From assembly GCF_003945595.2 (NCBI RefSeq), contig NW_024104421.1, forward strand, positions 744,001 to 808,000: a stretch of 64,000 nucleotides of DNA, written 5' to 3'. The position numbers were made by a program, and so were the translations under genes. Each line of letters begins with the position of its first letter. Positions within the stretch are counted from its first letter, which is position 1. The stretch comes from Pipra filicauda. Its lineage: Eukaryota; Chordata; Aves; Passeriformes; Pipridae. Positions 1 through 13,306 of this stretch are shown one piece after another. Below the pieces are notes generated by a model. That model had not been told where the DNA came from. It made no database searches and saw only the letters and a program-made list of their open reading frames with translations.

Positions 1-2151
1 CATTTCCCTTCCCATCACTGAGTAGATATCGTGATCACTAAAGGTTGATAAAGACTTCAGATTAAATCAATTACATTGTAAAAAACAATGGTGTGTTTAT
101 GAATGAATTAGTCATAGTAGACTGTCTTCTATAACTGCTTGAGTTAGAAGATTTAGGGATGAGATCGTTTTCTCTGGGAATACACTCACTGAAATACCAC
201 TTGGATGTTTCTGTGGTTTTTCATCCATACTTTGAGAATAAACAAGCTCTTGTTATACCCTTTAAAACATAGATTAAGATGCAACTTGAAAGGGTTGGAC
301 AGAAAGTAAGATGTGCTCATTATGCTACGTGATAGAAAATACATTTAAACACTGCAATCAAGACAGCAGTGAACAGATACTTAGTCAACCCCCTGTCTTT
401 TTCAAAGTTGCACAATCTAAGTGGATAGGCCACTGGAAAACAACCAAGAAAGGAGAATGAATGTGTTAAGTTTTACAAAGCAAGACTTGGGTGTGATGGG
501 CAGTGTAAGAGGGATGGGATTGACAAGCCTGAAGTCAAAAAGTCTTTGACAGAATTAGAAAAGGATGCTAAACCTGCTTTAATTTCCAGAATGAAAACAT
601 CTTGATTGTGGTATCACATTTCATTCCCTCTTTAGTTCTGGAAGCAGGTGCAAAATGTAGTCAAATGACAACCCAGACCAGTCTCTGCGACTTCTGGTCA
701 GCACCAGAGCATTACATGATACTACTACCTAAAAACAACAAAATTTACAAATAATCCCCTGGCCTCTGCCTGCTCTCTGGTTTGGAGGACGTGGGGATGC
801 CACCCTTTCCCTGAGAGGCAGTGATAGGAAGGTCAAAGACATCTCTTTTTTCCGCCTTTGCCCTCAGCCTCAACAGAATTGCCTCACATGAAGGTAATTT
901 AGTGTTTTGTGGTTAAACTAACAATACATCTGCTTTGCCTTGGTTATAATTCCCAAGGCAACCACACTGACTACTGGGAATATAAGCTGAAAATCCCTTG
1001 AACAAGTAATTTGTGCAAGGTCCTGTGTAGCACCTGACCAGTGTTAATCAACCACGTTGCAGACTGAAGAACAGGAGCAGCAGAATTAGTAATGAAAAGT
1101 AGATGTGACACATATGAAGGTCATGTAGAGGCTTTACCTGCTGGATTAGAGAGTGAAACACAAGCACAGTGAACACCACTCCTTGGTGGATCTAGAAGTG
1201 TGTTTTTTCTGGCTCATCCTGATTTGGAGCTGTTGTCTTCTCCCTGTCCCTTTATCTCCTCTCCTGATGATGTAGAACCTGAATTGGAGGAGTTCATTTT
1301 ATCCACTCTGGATAAATTATCATTAAGTGATGTTTTCAGCCTACATGAAGCTTTTAAAATCAATCTTTATTTCTAGTTTGAAAGTGTTTTTAAGCTCCCT
1401 GAACTTAGTACTATGAGGGAAAGGACTCCCAACTCACGTCTGCCTCTAGTGTGTCCACCACTGTTTTATTTACTCATTTGAGCCCTGTGTGTGTTTTGGG
1501 GTCTCTCTGGAGCATTGTTTACAGGACTGGTGACAGAGTTTTAGAACATGCAGCCAGCTTAGCAACTGGAAGTGCTGCCTAATGACTGTATCCTTTCCTG
1601 GAAGGATACAACTCCATGCTATAGGTTACCCTCATTTCTGCCTGGTGATCCTGTTGGTTTGTGTATGGAAAGATGACTTGTTTTATTTTGGATTACAATT
1701 CTCTCTAATTGTACTCTCTGATATTTGTAATGGTTTTACTTCACATTCAGTCAGAATGTTATAATGAAAAGCCACCTTGAAAATAAAAAGAAATTTAAAA
1801 AAAGTGTTTATTGGAGCTTGAGCAGGGGCTTACTTAGGAGAGAATTAGTGAGCAGACCTCAGGGAATAACTGGATTAAACTGATGAAAGTGAAGCAGGAC
1901 TGTTCTGTATCATCTCTAGTGAGTATCAGTATTGCCCCTTCCTAGTCAACCTTCTGGAATATGGTTAAAGCTTCAAGCTACTTTTAGGCTGTGGTCAAAT
2001 CAAAGACAGAAGTAAAGACATAAGAAATAGTATAAACTACTGTCAGAGCAGTGGAAATGAATCTTTCTGAGGCCAGACCTAAGAACGTATCATAACTGTA
2101 CACTGTTTCTTTTAACTTCTATTCTTAAACTCCATTTTTGCTTTGTTTCAG
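1..2151. other. non-coding sequence, possibly the last intron of an upstream gene
   Basis: No open frame longer than 60 codons and no recognisable repeat is visible. The stretch is AT-rich and unique-looking. It ends in a pyrimidine-rich tract (about 2104-2149) followed by AG at 2150-2151, which is what a 3' splice acceptor looks like. If the exon proposed at 2152 is real, this stretch is intronic on the plus strand; otherwise it is intergenic. Confidence 0.35.
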
Positions 2152-2193
2152 TATGGAAGAGAAGACAGCGACTGGACGGTGCTGGTGTCATGA
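2152..2193 (+). CDS. possible C-terminal coding exon of an unidentified gene (partial)
   Basis: A long pyrimidine tract followed by CAG at 2149-2151 makes a good splice acceptor. Reading on from 2152 without a phase shift gives 13 codons, YGREDSDWTVLVS, then TGA at 2191-2193. The peptide is charged and tryptophan-containing and resembles a natural protein tail more than simple sequence. No upstream exon lies in the window, so neither the gene nor the phase can be confirmed. The other two frames also stay open for a short distance (to a stop near 2267 and one near 2221), so the choice of frame is a judgment. I do not recognise the gene. It could equally be a chance acceptor or a non-coding RNA exon. 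Confidence 0.25.
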   Translation, partial: YGREDSDWTVLVS

Positions 2194-5100
2194 AGGTGGA
2201 CGAGTTCAGACCCTCCAGATAGAACAGACACAAATAATGACAACTTCTGTAGCTGCCAGTGCGTAGCATAGTTTAAGTATCAATTTGCTCCCCAGGATGA
2301 TTGTTTCCACAATCCGGCAAATGTGAACACAATCATTTTGATTTCTACTGTAATCTCCTTGGTAGAAGCCTGTCTTCTTGGTAGAGGTGCTAAATGTTAG
2401 CAATAGAACTTTCCTAATGGTTTCCTTAGTGCCTCCTTATGTACAGTCTGAAAACTTGTAAAATGCTCTTCAACTGCTCTTCAGTTTGGTTTGTTTAGCT
2501 GCCATCACCAGCAGAACACGTCGTGTGACACGAGGACGTCGCCTGTTTGCTGCCTGCAGGGTTCTGTTGGCATTATCCTGCCTTTTGCTCTGTGTTTGGG
2601 AAACAAATACGTTTAGCCACATGCTCTTTCCTTTCATACTCCGCTTGTATGGGAGATTCCTGAGTTTGCATAGCCCTCTAGATCCCCTCATGCATACTCT
2701 GTGGAATAACTCTGTCCTTTGGGCCAAAACTCTCTAACTCAGTCTTAGCCTGCAATATTGTCCCTGCTGGCCTATTGCCTTTCCCTCTGTGGGGATATGC
2801 AGTGGCTGCTCGGGCAGTGCATACCTCTCTAATAGTTGAATACATTCCTCCAGACATGATTTGAAGGGCATGGTCAGGCCCTGCTGAGGCAAAAGTTCCC
2901 CTTTGTTAGGCCTAGTACGGAGCTGGGAATTGTGGGCACAGTGTTGCCTTCCAGCCCAATGTCTAGAAAATAAGATTAGACAACTGTGGCTGTGAAAATT
3001 CAACCACTCTTCACAGCAACCCAGACTTTGGATTAAGGAATTTCTTTCATCATCCAATCACATAATTTAGACCAGCAAAATGTTTTTCTTGTCCCCTTCA
3101 CCCCTCACTGTGAAATGTATCCAGTCTTCATCGACATATGTGTACTAGAAGGGCCTTCCTATTAAGGAACAAGCAATGTTGTCAACAAGCAAATGTCTAG
3201 CACAAGAAGGAAAGAGCTTTCATTCAAAACCCTGGTGTCATTCTGTTTAAGCACATAATTCCCCATTTAACGCTGCTCTCTCACGTGCAGTCTTGATACT
3301 TTGGAAGCAATACAGAGCATGTAGCCCCTAGTTAGGGAAATAACTTCTGCAAATGTTCACTAACAATCATTCTGTAATATTTATTAGCTTTCTCCTTTTG
3401 CACACAGCTTTGTTGAACAGCTTTAAGATCTCTCTTGCCAAAAAGGATCACCATGTTCTGTATCAATGTTCCAAAGTGCTACTTCAGTGTAAAACTGGTG
3501 GAACTTTATTGACACTTTATTGGAGTCCTATAAGAAGCAAAAGTGAAATGTTTCTTGTCCTAGTTTGCAGTAGAGATGCACCAGTATTAAGGGAAACATT
3601 TAGCACTTTATTTTTTTAAGACCCAACAGTATCTCTCCCATGATTTGTAAGTCCGTTGTAGTTACTGGTATTTGTTAACATAGTTTAAAAAGGCAAAATA
3701 TAATTTATAATAGACCATCCATGCCTTATGCAACTGTTAAAGAATAGCCTTATGGCTTTCCTGTTCATTTTTGGTCTGGTTTTAAAGACAACCCTTTCTT
3801 AGCCATTTCTTTCTTTCGCTCCCTCAAATCATGACTTTTCCTACCTTTCACTGTGGTCCGATCTGATCTTTTAATGAAGAACAGTTGAAGGTTCTCTCTG
3901 ACACTGTAATCATTGTTAAAATTTGTTGAATAGGTTTTTCTTTAGACAACAACTGCAAGCACAAAATGGTGTTTCACTTACAGTAGCAATAGTGATGTGT
4001 GACTGTATTTCTGACCATTTGAATCTGTACCGTGTGCTGGTCTTCGTTCAGTATCTTACTGTGTACTACAAGCTGCTGGTAGTCTTTCCTTTTTTTTTAA
4101 TTACATGACTGGAAAAATTACATGGGGAATGTGTCAAGATGCAACATGGGGTAGGAAGATTTATCTGATGAGACCAGTATCGTAACTAAAGAGTGCCTTT
4201 AACTAGAGCGTGGCATGGAGCTCTCTACAAGAATATGTAATGAGAAACCACATGTGGCTTCCTTTTAACTGAACTATCTGATCTGTCCCTTATGTTCATC
4301 TTAGATTTAGCAGCAAAAGGAAAAGTGAAAATATCTATCTTCAGTGGTTGTACAATACTTTAACATCTCAAGATGAAGTTAGGGTTGGCAGATACTGTAT
4401 ATCAAAAATCCCCATGAAGGCCTCAGTGTACCAGCAGTAATCTATTCAGTAGGCAGAATGAATAAGGACCAGATAGAAGAATTATTTTACTGCAGTGTAA
4501 ACCTGAAAGTTGTATAAACCTCTTCTTAAACTCTTTGCAAATAATTTAATGTGAAGAAGCCAGGCGGTTTCATTTGGTGTGGTTTGCACTCTTTCCTGCA
4601 CTGACCACAGAGACACCTTTCCAAAATTATGAGAATTGAAACTGGAATGACCCATAGAAATGCATGGTCTTTTCTTGCAGGGAAGAAAAAAACATGTAGT
4701 GTGTGTATGTTAACTGTTGTCTTGAAGATCTTGGTTAATTGCTTTACTCTGGCTGTGTCAACTCAAAGTTGTGCTGATTTCCAAATGGCATCCAGGGGAA
4801 TAGGTTCTAGATTTTAAAATGTAAAACCTAAATAAGGGAGCTGGCAGCTCAGTACAGTACAGGAAATTCTTCTGGTGTTGCATGCTGTCCTACTCTGAAT
4901 TCTGCCACTGCTTTTTTATCCCATTAACCAAAGGAAAGAAATAATATGTGTAAGTAATAGAGAGTATTTGGTATTGCATTCTCCCTGGTTTTGCTTGTAA
5001 AATTTAGGAGGGAACTGTGGTATTCCCTGGGCTAATAATAGATTGTAAAAGAACATCTGCACATCTTTTCTCCATGTGCCCTATTTGTTTAATTGCAACA

Positions 5101-6550
5101 GATTTACATAGAAAGAGTATGGTACATCATAACTAGGCAATTATCCATTCTTCATCACTTAGTTATGGTTCTGGTAATTGATCATTTAAGACATAAGATA
5201 GTCTAACATTAGGAGAATTTGAGACTGTTCAAAAAAAGATCAACAAATTAATATTGTTGTGTGATATTTGCATAATTGGCTGCAATTATTTAATGTTTAA
5301 TTGGGTTGATCAAATGAGATTCAGTCTTTCACATGCTTATGTTTTACAAACACTGGTACTTTAAAAGGATAATAATGAATTCTAATTTTCATATGTTCTT
5401 TCTTCTTCCCTTCATTCTTTTGATTATTATTTTCAGTATTGAGCATGTCCTTAATTTTCAGTTTGGTGAGCATGATTCATGCATAAGAAAGAAGTCTGTC
5501 AAATAAGAGAATTTTCAGGAAACTGGCATTTCATACGAGCTGTTCTGGTGCCAAGAGTTATGGCTTCAGCAACCTGCATTACCTAACTAGATTCTTAACT
5601 GCAATGAGGGCAAATTCACTGAGAATTTACAGTGACAGACCCAGGTGGGAATGTTAATAAAGGTTCCTATACTAGATAATCTGTTCAGTCCATAGCAGTT
5701 CAAAGCAAACATGGTTTTTCTGGGATATAGAAGGGAAGTCTGGGAAGACAAAAGCAAGGCAGTGAGATGTCTCTGCTCAGCCATTGTTTACACCTGTTCA
5801 ACTATCTCAAGCCAAAAAGCAGTTGTCCTCCACTTCTCCTCTTTGTGCATAAACTCTTCTTTGGGTTTGCCAAATTCAACGTAGAGATACCATACACTCT
5901 GTACACTTATTTTATACTTATTTATCCTCAGGCGTGAAGACTGTTAATTTGGAAAAATGTGATTTTTGAAATTAATTTGGAATGCAAGTTATTTGAAATG
6001 TCTGTCTAATACATGGTATTCCAAGGAGTTAGACAGAAAAACAGCTGGGACTGATTTCACAGCTACCTAATTAGAGGAGGAACCCTCTTGAATTCAATGG
6101 CCTCTCCAGAACAATCTGTATAATCTCAAGAGATTTCATAGTGTGAACTGTCTGTTGATAGTGCCTTGCTATGGAGTAGAATAAAAGAGGTGGTAGCACA
6201 GCCTGCCAGACGTTGCCTGTGCATGGGATCCACCCCGTGGGTGGTGAGTTTTCATGTTCTCATGTCAGGCTCGTATCCTGAGAGGTGGGCAGGTGTAAAT
6301 GACGGCTGAGCGTGTCCCGGGGTGGGCTCTTCCTCGCTGTCTTTCTCTCCCTTCCACGTGGATTTGCAGCCCCTTTTCCCCAATCTTCCGTCATCATGCC
6401 ACTGAGTCTTATACCTAAAAGTGACCATCTGCATTCTTTTTCTTTTAGCAATCATGGCAGTTAAAAAAAAAAGAAAAAAAAGGCATTTTGTTCGTATTCC
6501 AGGTGTTGAGGGATCAGAATTGTGCTTTACCACCCATGTAATGCCTGAAT
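2194..6550 (+). other. non-coding; may include the 3' UTR of the candidate exon
   Basis: Open frames here are short and overlap on both strands, for example around 2470-3057, with no recognisable domain. The first clear AATAAA hexamer that I found downstream of the candidate stop is at 5656-5661. A 3' UTR would then run about 3.5 kb, which is plausible for a vertebrate terminal exon but unproven. No interspersed repeat was recognised. Confidence 0.2.
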
Positions 6551-6554
6551 AGAC

Positions 6555-6628
6555 TGCTACTGACTTTGTGACCCTGGACAAGTTATCTAACCTCTTTGTA
6601 AGTGTAGAGTAGTAGTACTACCAGTGAT
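6555..6628 (+). mobile_element. MIR-like SINE relic (core region)
   Basis: The segment 6569-6600 follows the MIR core-to-tail signature: GTGACC, then CTGGACAAGTTATCTAACCTC, close to the family pattern of 'GTGACCTTGGGCAAGTCACTTAACCTCT'. MIRs are tRNA-derived SINEs active early in amniote history, so copies in birds are old and diverged. Flanking sequence no longer shows a tRNA head or target duplications. The call rests on this short core match alone. Confidence 0.5.
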
Positions 6629-9564
6629 TTTGCTTTTAACTCTAATCCAAACTTTTGCATAAAAAGTTATTTTATTACAGATCAAATAAGCTTTCCAGAC
6701 AAAGCTTTTTAAGCAGTGAGAGAGATGCCACATAGGGTCCAGTATTTCAAGGATTACTTTAGATTAGAACCATTCTGATCATGGAGGAGAAAAATGTTAT
6801 CTGAAATAGAAACACATTAAAGATTTGCTGCATGAACACATAAATGAGTAACAGGTGTAGTTACAAAGTAGCATACAGAAACATCCTGACAAGAGAATTC
6901 ACCTCAAACAGGGCTATCCTATTTAAAAATGATGCTTGAAGGAAGGATTATACCCCTCAGTGTAAAGTCATTGGCATGAGACTGTTTTAGAGGTGCACTT
7001 AGTCAAGTACCACTGACAGAGACCTCTTTGTCAGTCTTGACAACAGATTTTCTGAACAGCAATTTGGAAGTGTGGAAGAACTCTGTTTTACTGTATTTTG
7101 TCACTATCCTCAAGATTTGGAAAAAAAATTCACAGGTCCTAAATCATTTAAGCTAAGCAACTTCTTAATAGGTATTTTTAGCCATAAGAGCAGAAGAGAA
7201 TACTGGCATTGCATTGGTGAAAAATACTTTTGTAGCAGTCCTCCTGTCCAGGCCTTGCTTTGAGCATGATGCTTTGTAGGAATTCCAGGATATTTTCCCT
7301 GACTGTGCAAAATCTGAGTGCCATCTACAGCACACTTGGCAAATATGTCCCCAGCTCCATAAACAAAACCAGCTTGGTCGTTGCCTTGAGGTAGAACAGT
7401 CAGGTTACATTAGGATTTAGCAGCTGAGGAACAATACTGAACTAGAACAGTCAAGCCTTAGATTTGGAATAAAGTTTTGGAATTACTAGCTCAGATAAAA
7501 TTCTCATTAATCACGCTAGCAAGGTTAACCACACCCCAATATACTAAAAATAATCTTATTATGTTCACTAGTAATAACAGCATGGCCATATTCTCATCCC
7601 TCTTTCTGAACATGAATTTATACTGTTTGCTTGTCTTGAAAGTTAATTTATTGTGTCTGATTTTTACCACAATCCTGAATTTTCATGCCATGGTTTAAAA
7701 AAAGACTCTTAAATTTCATGTTCATAGAAAGATCTTAAGGAGGATTTAAGACCTTGATGTAGAATTTTTAAGTCTTTAAAATGCCTGCTGGGTAATGTTA
7801 AGGTAGAAACAGAGAAGACAACTTTGTGGAAGCATTTAACTCCAGTGTTCCAAGTGGTTTTCCAACACTGGTCACTTTTGGTTTTTACCAAAGAGGTACG
7901 CAGGGAACAATAGGTAAAATAAGTGTATTGCTTGTTTTTCTAAGCAAGAGTTGGGAAAGTTTCTTAAGAGCCGGTTCTCTTAATAACACTGACTCTTTAT
8001 AGTTTTTGATTCTGTCAGGCTTAGAGCAGTCATTTCAGGGTGAGATGCAGGAGCTCAGAAGCTATCTCAGGAGGTACTGTCGGGCAGAAACAGAATTTCT
8101 TTCATTTTATGATCAAAGTGATCAAGAGATGAACATGGAATCTTTGAAATTTTGCACCTTTTTATAAAAACTTTGCTTTTCATTTTAGAAGTCTTATACA
8201 GTGTGGCTGAACTATTATCTTACACTATCATATCTCGGTACCTTATAGGAAGAAAGCAAACATTCTTATTCTTTATGTAATCACCTTCTTTCTGTATGTC
8301 AAATTCCCTCTTCACTATGGTTTGGTTGTCACTAGAATCATGACCACTCCAGGTGAAATAACAGGTTTTTTTCTCTACTGCACCCTACCAGTGCACTCCT
8401 CTGGGGCTTTAGTGAATAGTAAGTGCTTGCAGCAAATGCCAGAGCAAAAGGTAAAGTGAAAAGTCTTCTGTTTCCAGAACAGGTGTGCCAGGAGTGAGAG
8501 GAAAAATAGTCAGTGAACGCAGGAGGCCAGAAGAACATCTTTACCATTCTTGTTCAGTCCAGGAGACCACCCAGGTATACCAAAAATCTAGCAGGATAGT
8601 AGATGCTCTTACTCAGTTGCTTAAATACCTACATCTGTGCCTACATTTTCATAACTTGGGCCCTCGTATCTCAACTGAAACCCGCAACACACTTTTATAT
8701 GTAATAAAACAGTAAAATATTAGGTCAAAACAAACACGTAATGCTCCGGATCATCTAACAGGTCAGTGGCCTATTCTCTTCCCATAATTTGTATTAATTT
8801 TCTAAGTAATTGTTGACTAGAACTGAAAGTAGGAGACAAATGCATCGTTAACACTATTTCATAGTCGAGGACCTTGACAAAGAGCAGATCTATTCCCTCT
8901 GTCTCCAGGGAGAGGGCTTGGCCACTAAGTAGAGAGTGACAGAATGGAAACAGTTCTTTGCCATAATGGAGACCAGTAAGAGTTTTTTTCTGAAGCTATT
9001 TGCAAACAATTTCTGTCGAGGCAGAAATTTGGAAAGACAGATGTCCTGATCTACTTGACCTTTGAGGCATTTAGAAGGGTGCAGTAGTAGTTATCTGAAA
9101 CTGTAGCATATAAGCAGTGGGAAATTAGCAACTTAGAGAGGGAGAAGTAAACACCTCTGAAGGGTCTCTGTTTCCTCCAATTTTAAAAGTTAACTGGGTA
9201 TTTTACAAGGATCTGAAGCATATAAAAGCAGTAAAGGACAGATGTGTGAAAAAATACTGGATAAACTAAAGGAAACTCTACCTCATTCTTCTCTAAAGGT
9301 TTTGTAGAAGCACAATTAAGCGCTCCTAATGGCATTGTTACGTACCGACCATCTGGCATGAGAGAAGCACTATATTTGTATGTCTATAAATCCTGTAATA
9401 ACTGTATTTTGCTGGCAGTAGAATCAGTCTATACTATTTGCAGTTTTCCTCATCAAATCTGTAATTATGCAATGTTTCTGTCTCCAATAAAGGAATATAA
9501 TGGGCACCTGTTTGTGACATGTTATGAAATCATCACTGTTGACAACAGCTAAGCATTATTATCC

Positions 9565-9584
9565 CATAGATGGGACCATCTATG
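9565..9584. repeat. perfect 9-bp inverted repeat with 2-bp spacer
   Basis: CATAGATGG at 9565-9573 and its exact reverse complement CCATCTATG at 9576-9584 are separated by GA. The arms are too short for a miRNA precursor, and the flanks do not extend the pairing. It could be a dimeric protein-binding site or chance. Confidence 0.6.
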
Positions 9585-12500
9585 AAACACATGCTTGAAG
9601 GCTGGATTAAAAGAAAAAAAAGAGTTTCTGAATGAAGTGGGGCATGTAAGAACAGCAAAGCAAGACTCAAGTGGCAGACATGCACCTACCCTGCCAAGCC
9701 TGGAGGCTGAGCCAGTTGTCTCACTTACAGTAAAATGCTGGACAGATTAACCAGCAAAACCACCTACCCGCTAACCATGTTGTCATGAAGCAGTTTTTAA
9801 TATGGTGGGACTGTGTTGCTGTGACTGAATACAGCTCCCATTCTAAGGGTTTGGGGGCGATGAACTCAGGGGAGAGAACACCAGAAAACAGCTTTATAGT
9901 TTGAGCACTTACGTTACAGGGCAATTTTAAACAGTCATTACTCTAAAATATGTCAACCAATGGGAAACCCTTTGAAGATGGAAAGCACTGAAAAGTGAGT
10001 GTCATTAAAATCTTGACATTTGCCATGTGTGGTGGTTGTATTTACCAAAAATCTTGACGTATTCCTGCTTTTCAGTGCAGGCAATACTGTGATTAAAGGT
10101 AGTACTGATCCATGCTGTGGTAAAGTAAACATCAGGGTACATTTTCCACCTGGTTTGGTTCTCAGTGACCAGGAAAGCTGGCATGGATACAGCACACTTT
10201 AAAGAAGCTGTAGATAGGTAAGTACTAAGTTATTAATTACTACTGGGAGAGTGAACCCAACATGTCAGAATCAGGCTTTATTCCTGTGTTTTGGCCTCTC
10301 CACTTTCATCCTAAGGGAACCTTTCTTAACTGTAATTCTAGCTTGAGTTTCAGCTTTCAAAACTCACTAGTAATAAAAAACTGAGGACTTATCCTACAAG
10401 GTGCTGAGTGGGTTTCAGAGACAGACCTGTGCCTTTTAGCTAAATTTAAAAAGACCTCTTTTTTCTTCTTTTCATTTGAAACATCTCAATAGCTGGCAAT
10501 AGCTCTGCCCAAGAAAGCACTTGGATTATCACCACCAGCACTGTGCTCTTGGGGATGGAGAGTACCAATTTTCAGGGCTCTGATCTGGGATACAAACTCT
10601 TGTGAAGATGTGACAAAAAAAGTCAGTTTTAAAAGAATATAAGAGGAGGACAAAAGCAGAAGGAAAATAACCGGCATTGTGCACATATAAACAGAACAAG
10701 GAAACAAACGTTGGGGATTCCAATATAGGCAGTCAATATTAGAATTAAAAATGCCAGTTTTGAGGGCATATTAACCAAAATGTTGAGTATCAGTTTTTCT
10801 TCTTCATTTATTTTTGCTCAGTCTTCTGATATTGTGGCATCATAGGGGTTAACAGCTGTTAAAGAATTGCCCTGTTGCTAAAAGGAGCAAAATTTTCTGT
10901 AGTGGCACCTTCGTTCTTGATGCTTCTCCAGTGAGGAACTTGTAAAAGAAGATACAAGAACGTAGAAATAGTCTACTTCTGTCTCTCCCAAGGGAATGAT
11001 TTCTAATGCCAGGTAAGAGAATGTTTGTCCTGCTTCACCTGCAGGTGATGTTATATTGTATCTGTACAAATTTGGGATATTAAATTCTGAGCCTTGCCAA
11101 TACCAGGTTAGGCAATAATACAAAGCAGTTCATCTTAACTCACGTAAGTTCTTGTGGATCATTCAAAGAAACTATATGTTGAAATTATTTCAAAACAACC
11201 ACTGATTTATAACTTTCCCCCCCCCATTTCATGCATGCCATAATTATTTTAGAATTCTGAGCAGACCAGCCGTCTTCAGCACACAGTTTGTATTCAAGGA
11301 ACCCTTGGGGTCTGCCCAAAGGCAGATGTAGGCAAAGCCCTGGTCTAGACAGGGCCCGTGCAGCTGAAGCTGTGGCCTGAAGCAGAAATTTTGTGCTTCA
11401 GAGGATTGTTATGTGTGAGGGAGGTGATTTTATGCCTGTCCTTTATAGATGTACAAATTAAATATGTACTGGAAGGCTACCACTACCAAAATCACCATCA
11501 CCTGATGAAATCCATCTGGTGTGCCACCCCTAGACTGAAAGTAGACTGTGATTTACCCGCCATTTAGGTGAAGTTTACATAGATGATCACCAAGCAGAGA
11601 CAGTGGAAACTTCAAATTCAAGTGGTATTAGCTCAGATCCTAACTTCAGATGACTTTTATGCTCTGAGCATGATGAAGAAAATGTCTCCACTCTTCTTAC
11701 TTCCAGCTGCTCTATCACTGACCTCCCCTTTGTGGCACTTCTGGCACTAGAGCACTTGCAGAGTAACCTGATCACCACTTGACCACAGGAAGCCAAAAGC
11801 ATGTGCCCAGGAAGAGCAGGACTGCTCTCTTACCCACAGCAGCATTTCTAAGGAGCTGAACCCAGCTAAGAAGATGCGCCCGTGTGAAATGTCAGAGTTT
11901 CAAAGTCTCCCAGGTGCTACCACACCTATTACGGCTCTTAAACTTTTATGCAGCAGACCTCATTAAAGTCATTGCTGAATTCTGGGTTCATTTTTATTTT
12001 TACCTTCCTTTAGCTCATACAAACCTTGTGCCTGAGCAAAATGCGTCATATCTGCTTTACTGTGAAGTCCCAGGTTGGAAAAGAAAAGGAACTTCTAAAG
12101 ATTTTCTGTCTTCATCACGAGGGTATGGCTGAAAACTGATTAAAACCAAGTTAGTGAAAAATACTCCCATCTTTTTGGGAAATCTTCATGCTTTCAAATT
12201 TGCAGAAAAGTGCCACACATCAGCCTACTGTCCCAATATCTTTTACCTCTAGGGATAGGATTCTGTCCTTCCCATTGCTCTGGATCCTACTAGCCAAGAC
12301 TCACATTGCTTATAAATGTAATATAATTTCCTTCTTCCATTGCAGAGTCTGTCCTTACCTGTATTATGGAAAGAACAGAAAATCTGAGAGGTTTGTCAGT
12401 TGTTTATACATGTAATGAAAATTCAATTCCACAAATAGCAACCTCTAAGCATAACTTGTAGCACAGGTTCCCTTTACCGCTCACTCCTTTTGCAGGTGAA

Positions 12501-13284
12501 ATGTTTTTATGGCTCTTGAGGAAAAAACCATTGAGTCTGATCTAAATTCAAGGTTAGAAATACTCCCTAATCTCTCCTGCCAGTCACTTTTTTACAGAAG
12601 TTTCTCCCTCTGAGGGAGTAGGTCAGTAACTCAGCTGTGGGGACAGACCCCAGCTGTCCTCAATTTGTTGTAATCAAAATTTCATTGTCAGGAGGCAGCA
12701 ATCTTCACACACTTCCACAGCCTGGCAAAGTCATTATTAGGCTCCTGAAGCTGAGCAAAGAGTTGGTTATCTGAGGCACGTTGCCTTACTAACAGAAGTT
12801 ACATTTTCTTTTCTGCTATTTTTATATCTTCTTTTACCATCGCTGACCGTGTTGGGCTGGGAAGTGCTAATAGCTGCTGTCAGGTGAGTCACTAATCCAA
12901 AGAGCTTCAGATTTCTCAATGGCTGTGCCAAGGACTTTTCAGACTGCTGAGTTTGTAGCCTGTGTGTGTGTTAAGGTGGAGAGCAGAGAAAGTTAGTGTT
13001 GTGTATGTTTTCCTGAAGGAGCAAGGAAACACTGTTCTGGGAGCGTAGGGTTTGCTTGCCTGGCACACTTGAGGAAACCTGAGCAAGGAACTTGCCTTTT
13101 GCTATTTGGTCCCATCACATTCCTGAAATGAGACTTCTTTTTAACAACTCCACAGGCTGAATACATACTATTACCTAACTTGATTGCCTGTATTTTTGGT
13201 GTCGTGGGAATAATCTTGTGAGATCCCAAATGCTACGCTTTTTTTTCCTTCCTGTAATATAATTTCCAGAGAGGCAAAGGGCAA

Positions 13285-13306
13285 TTTTTTTTTTTTTTTT
13301 TTTTTT
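13285..13306. repeat. poly(T) run, 22 nt
   Basis: An uninterrupted T run. On the minus strand it would be poly(A), but no retrotransposed body is recognisable beside it, so it is best called a simple repeat. Confidence 0.85.
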
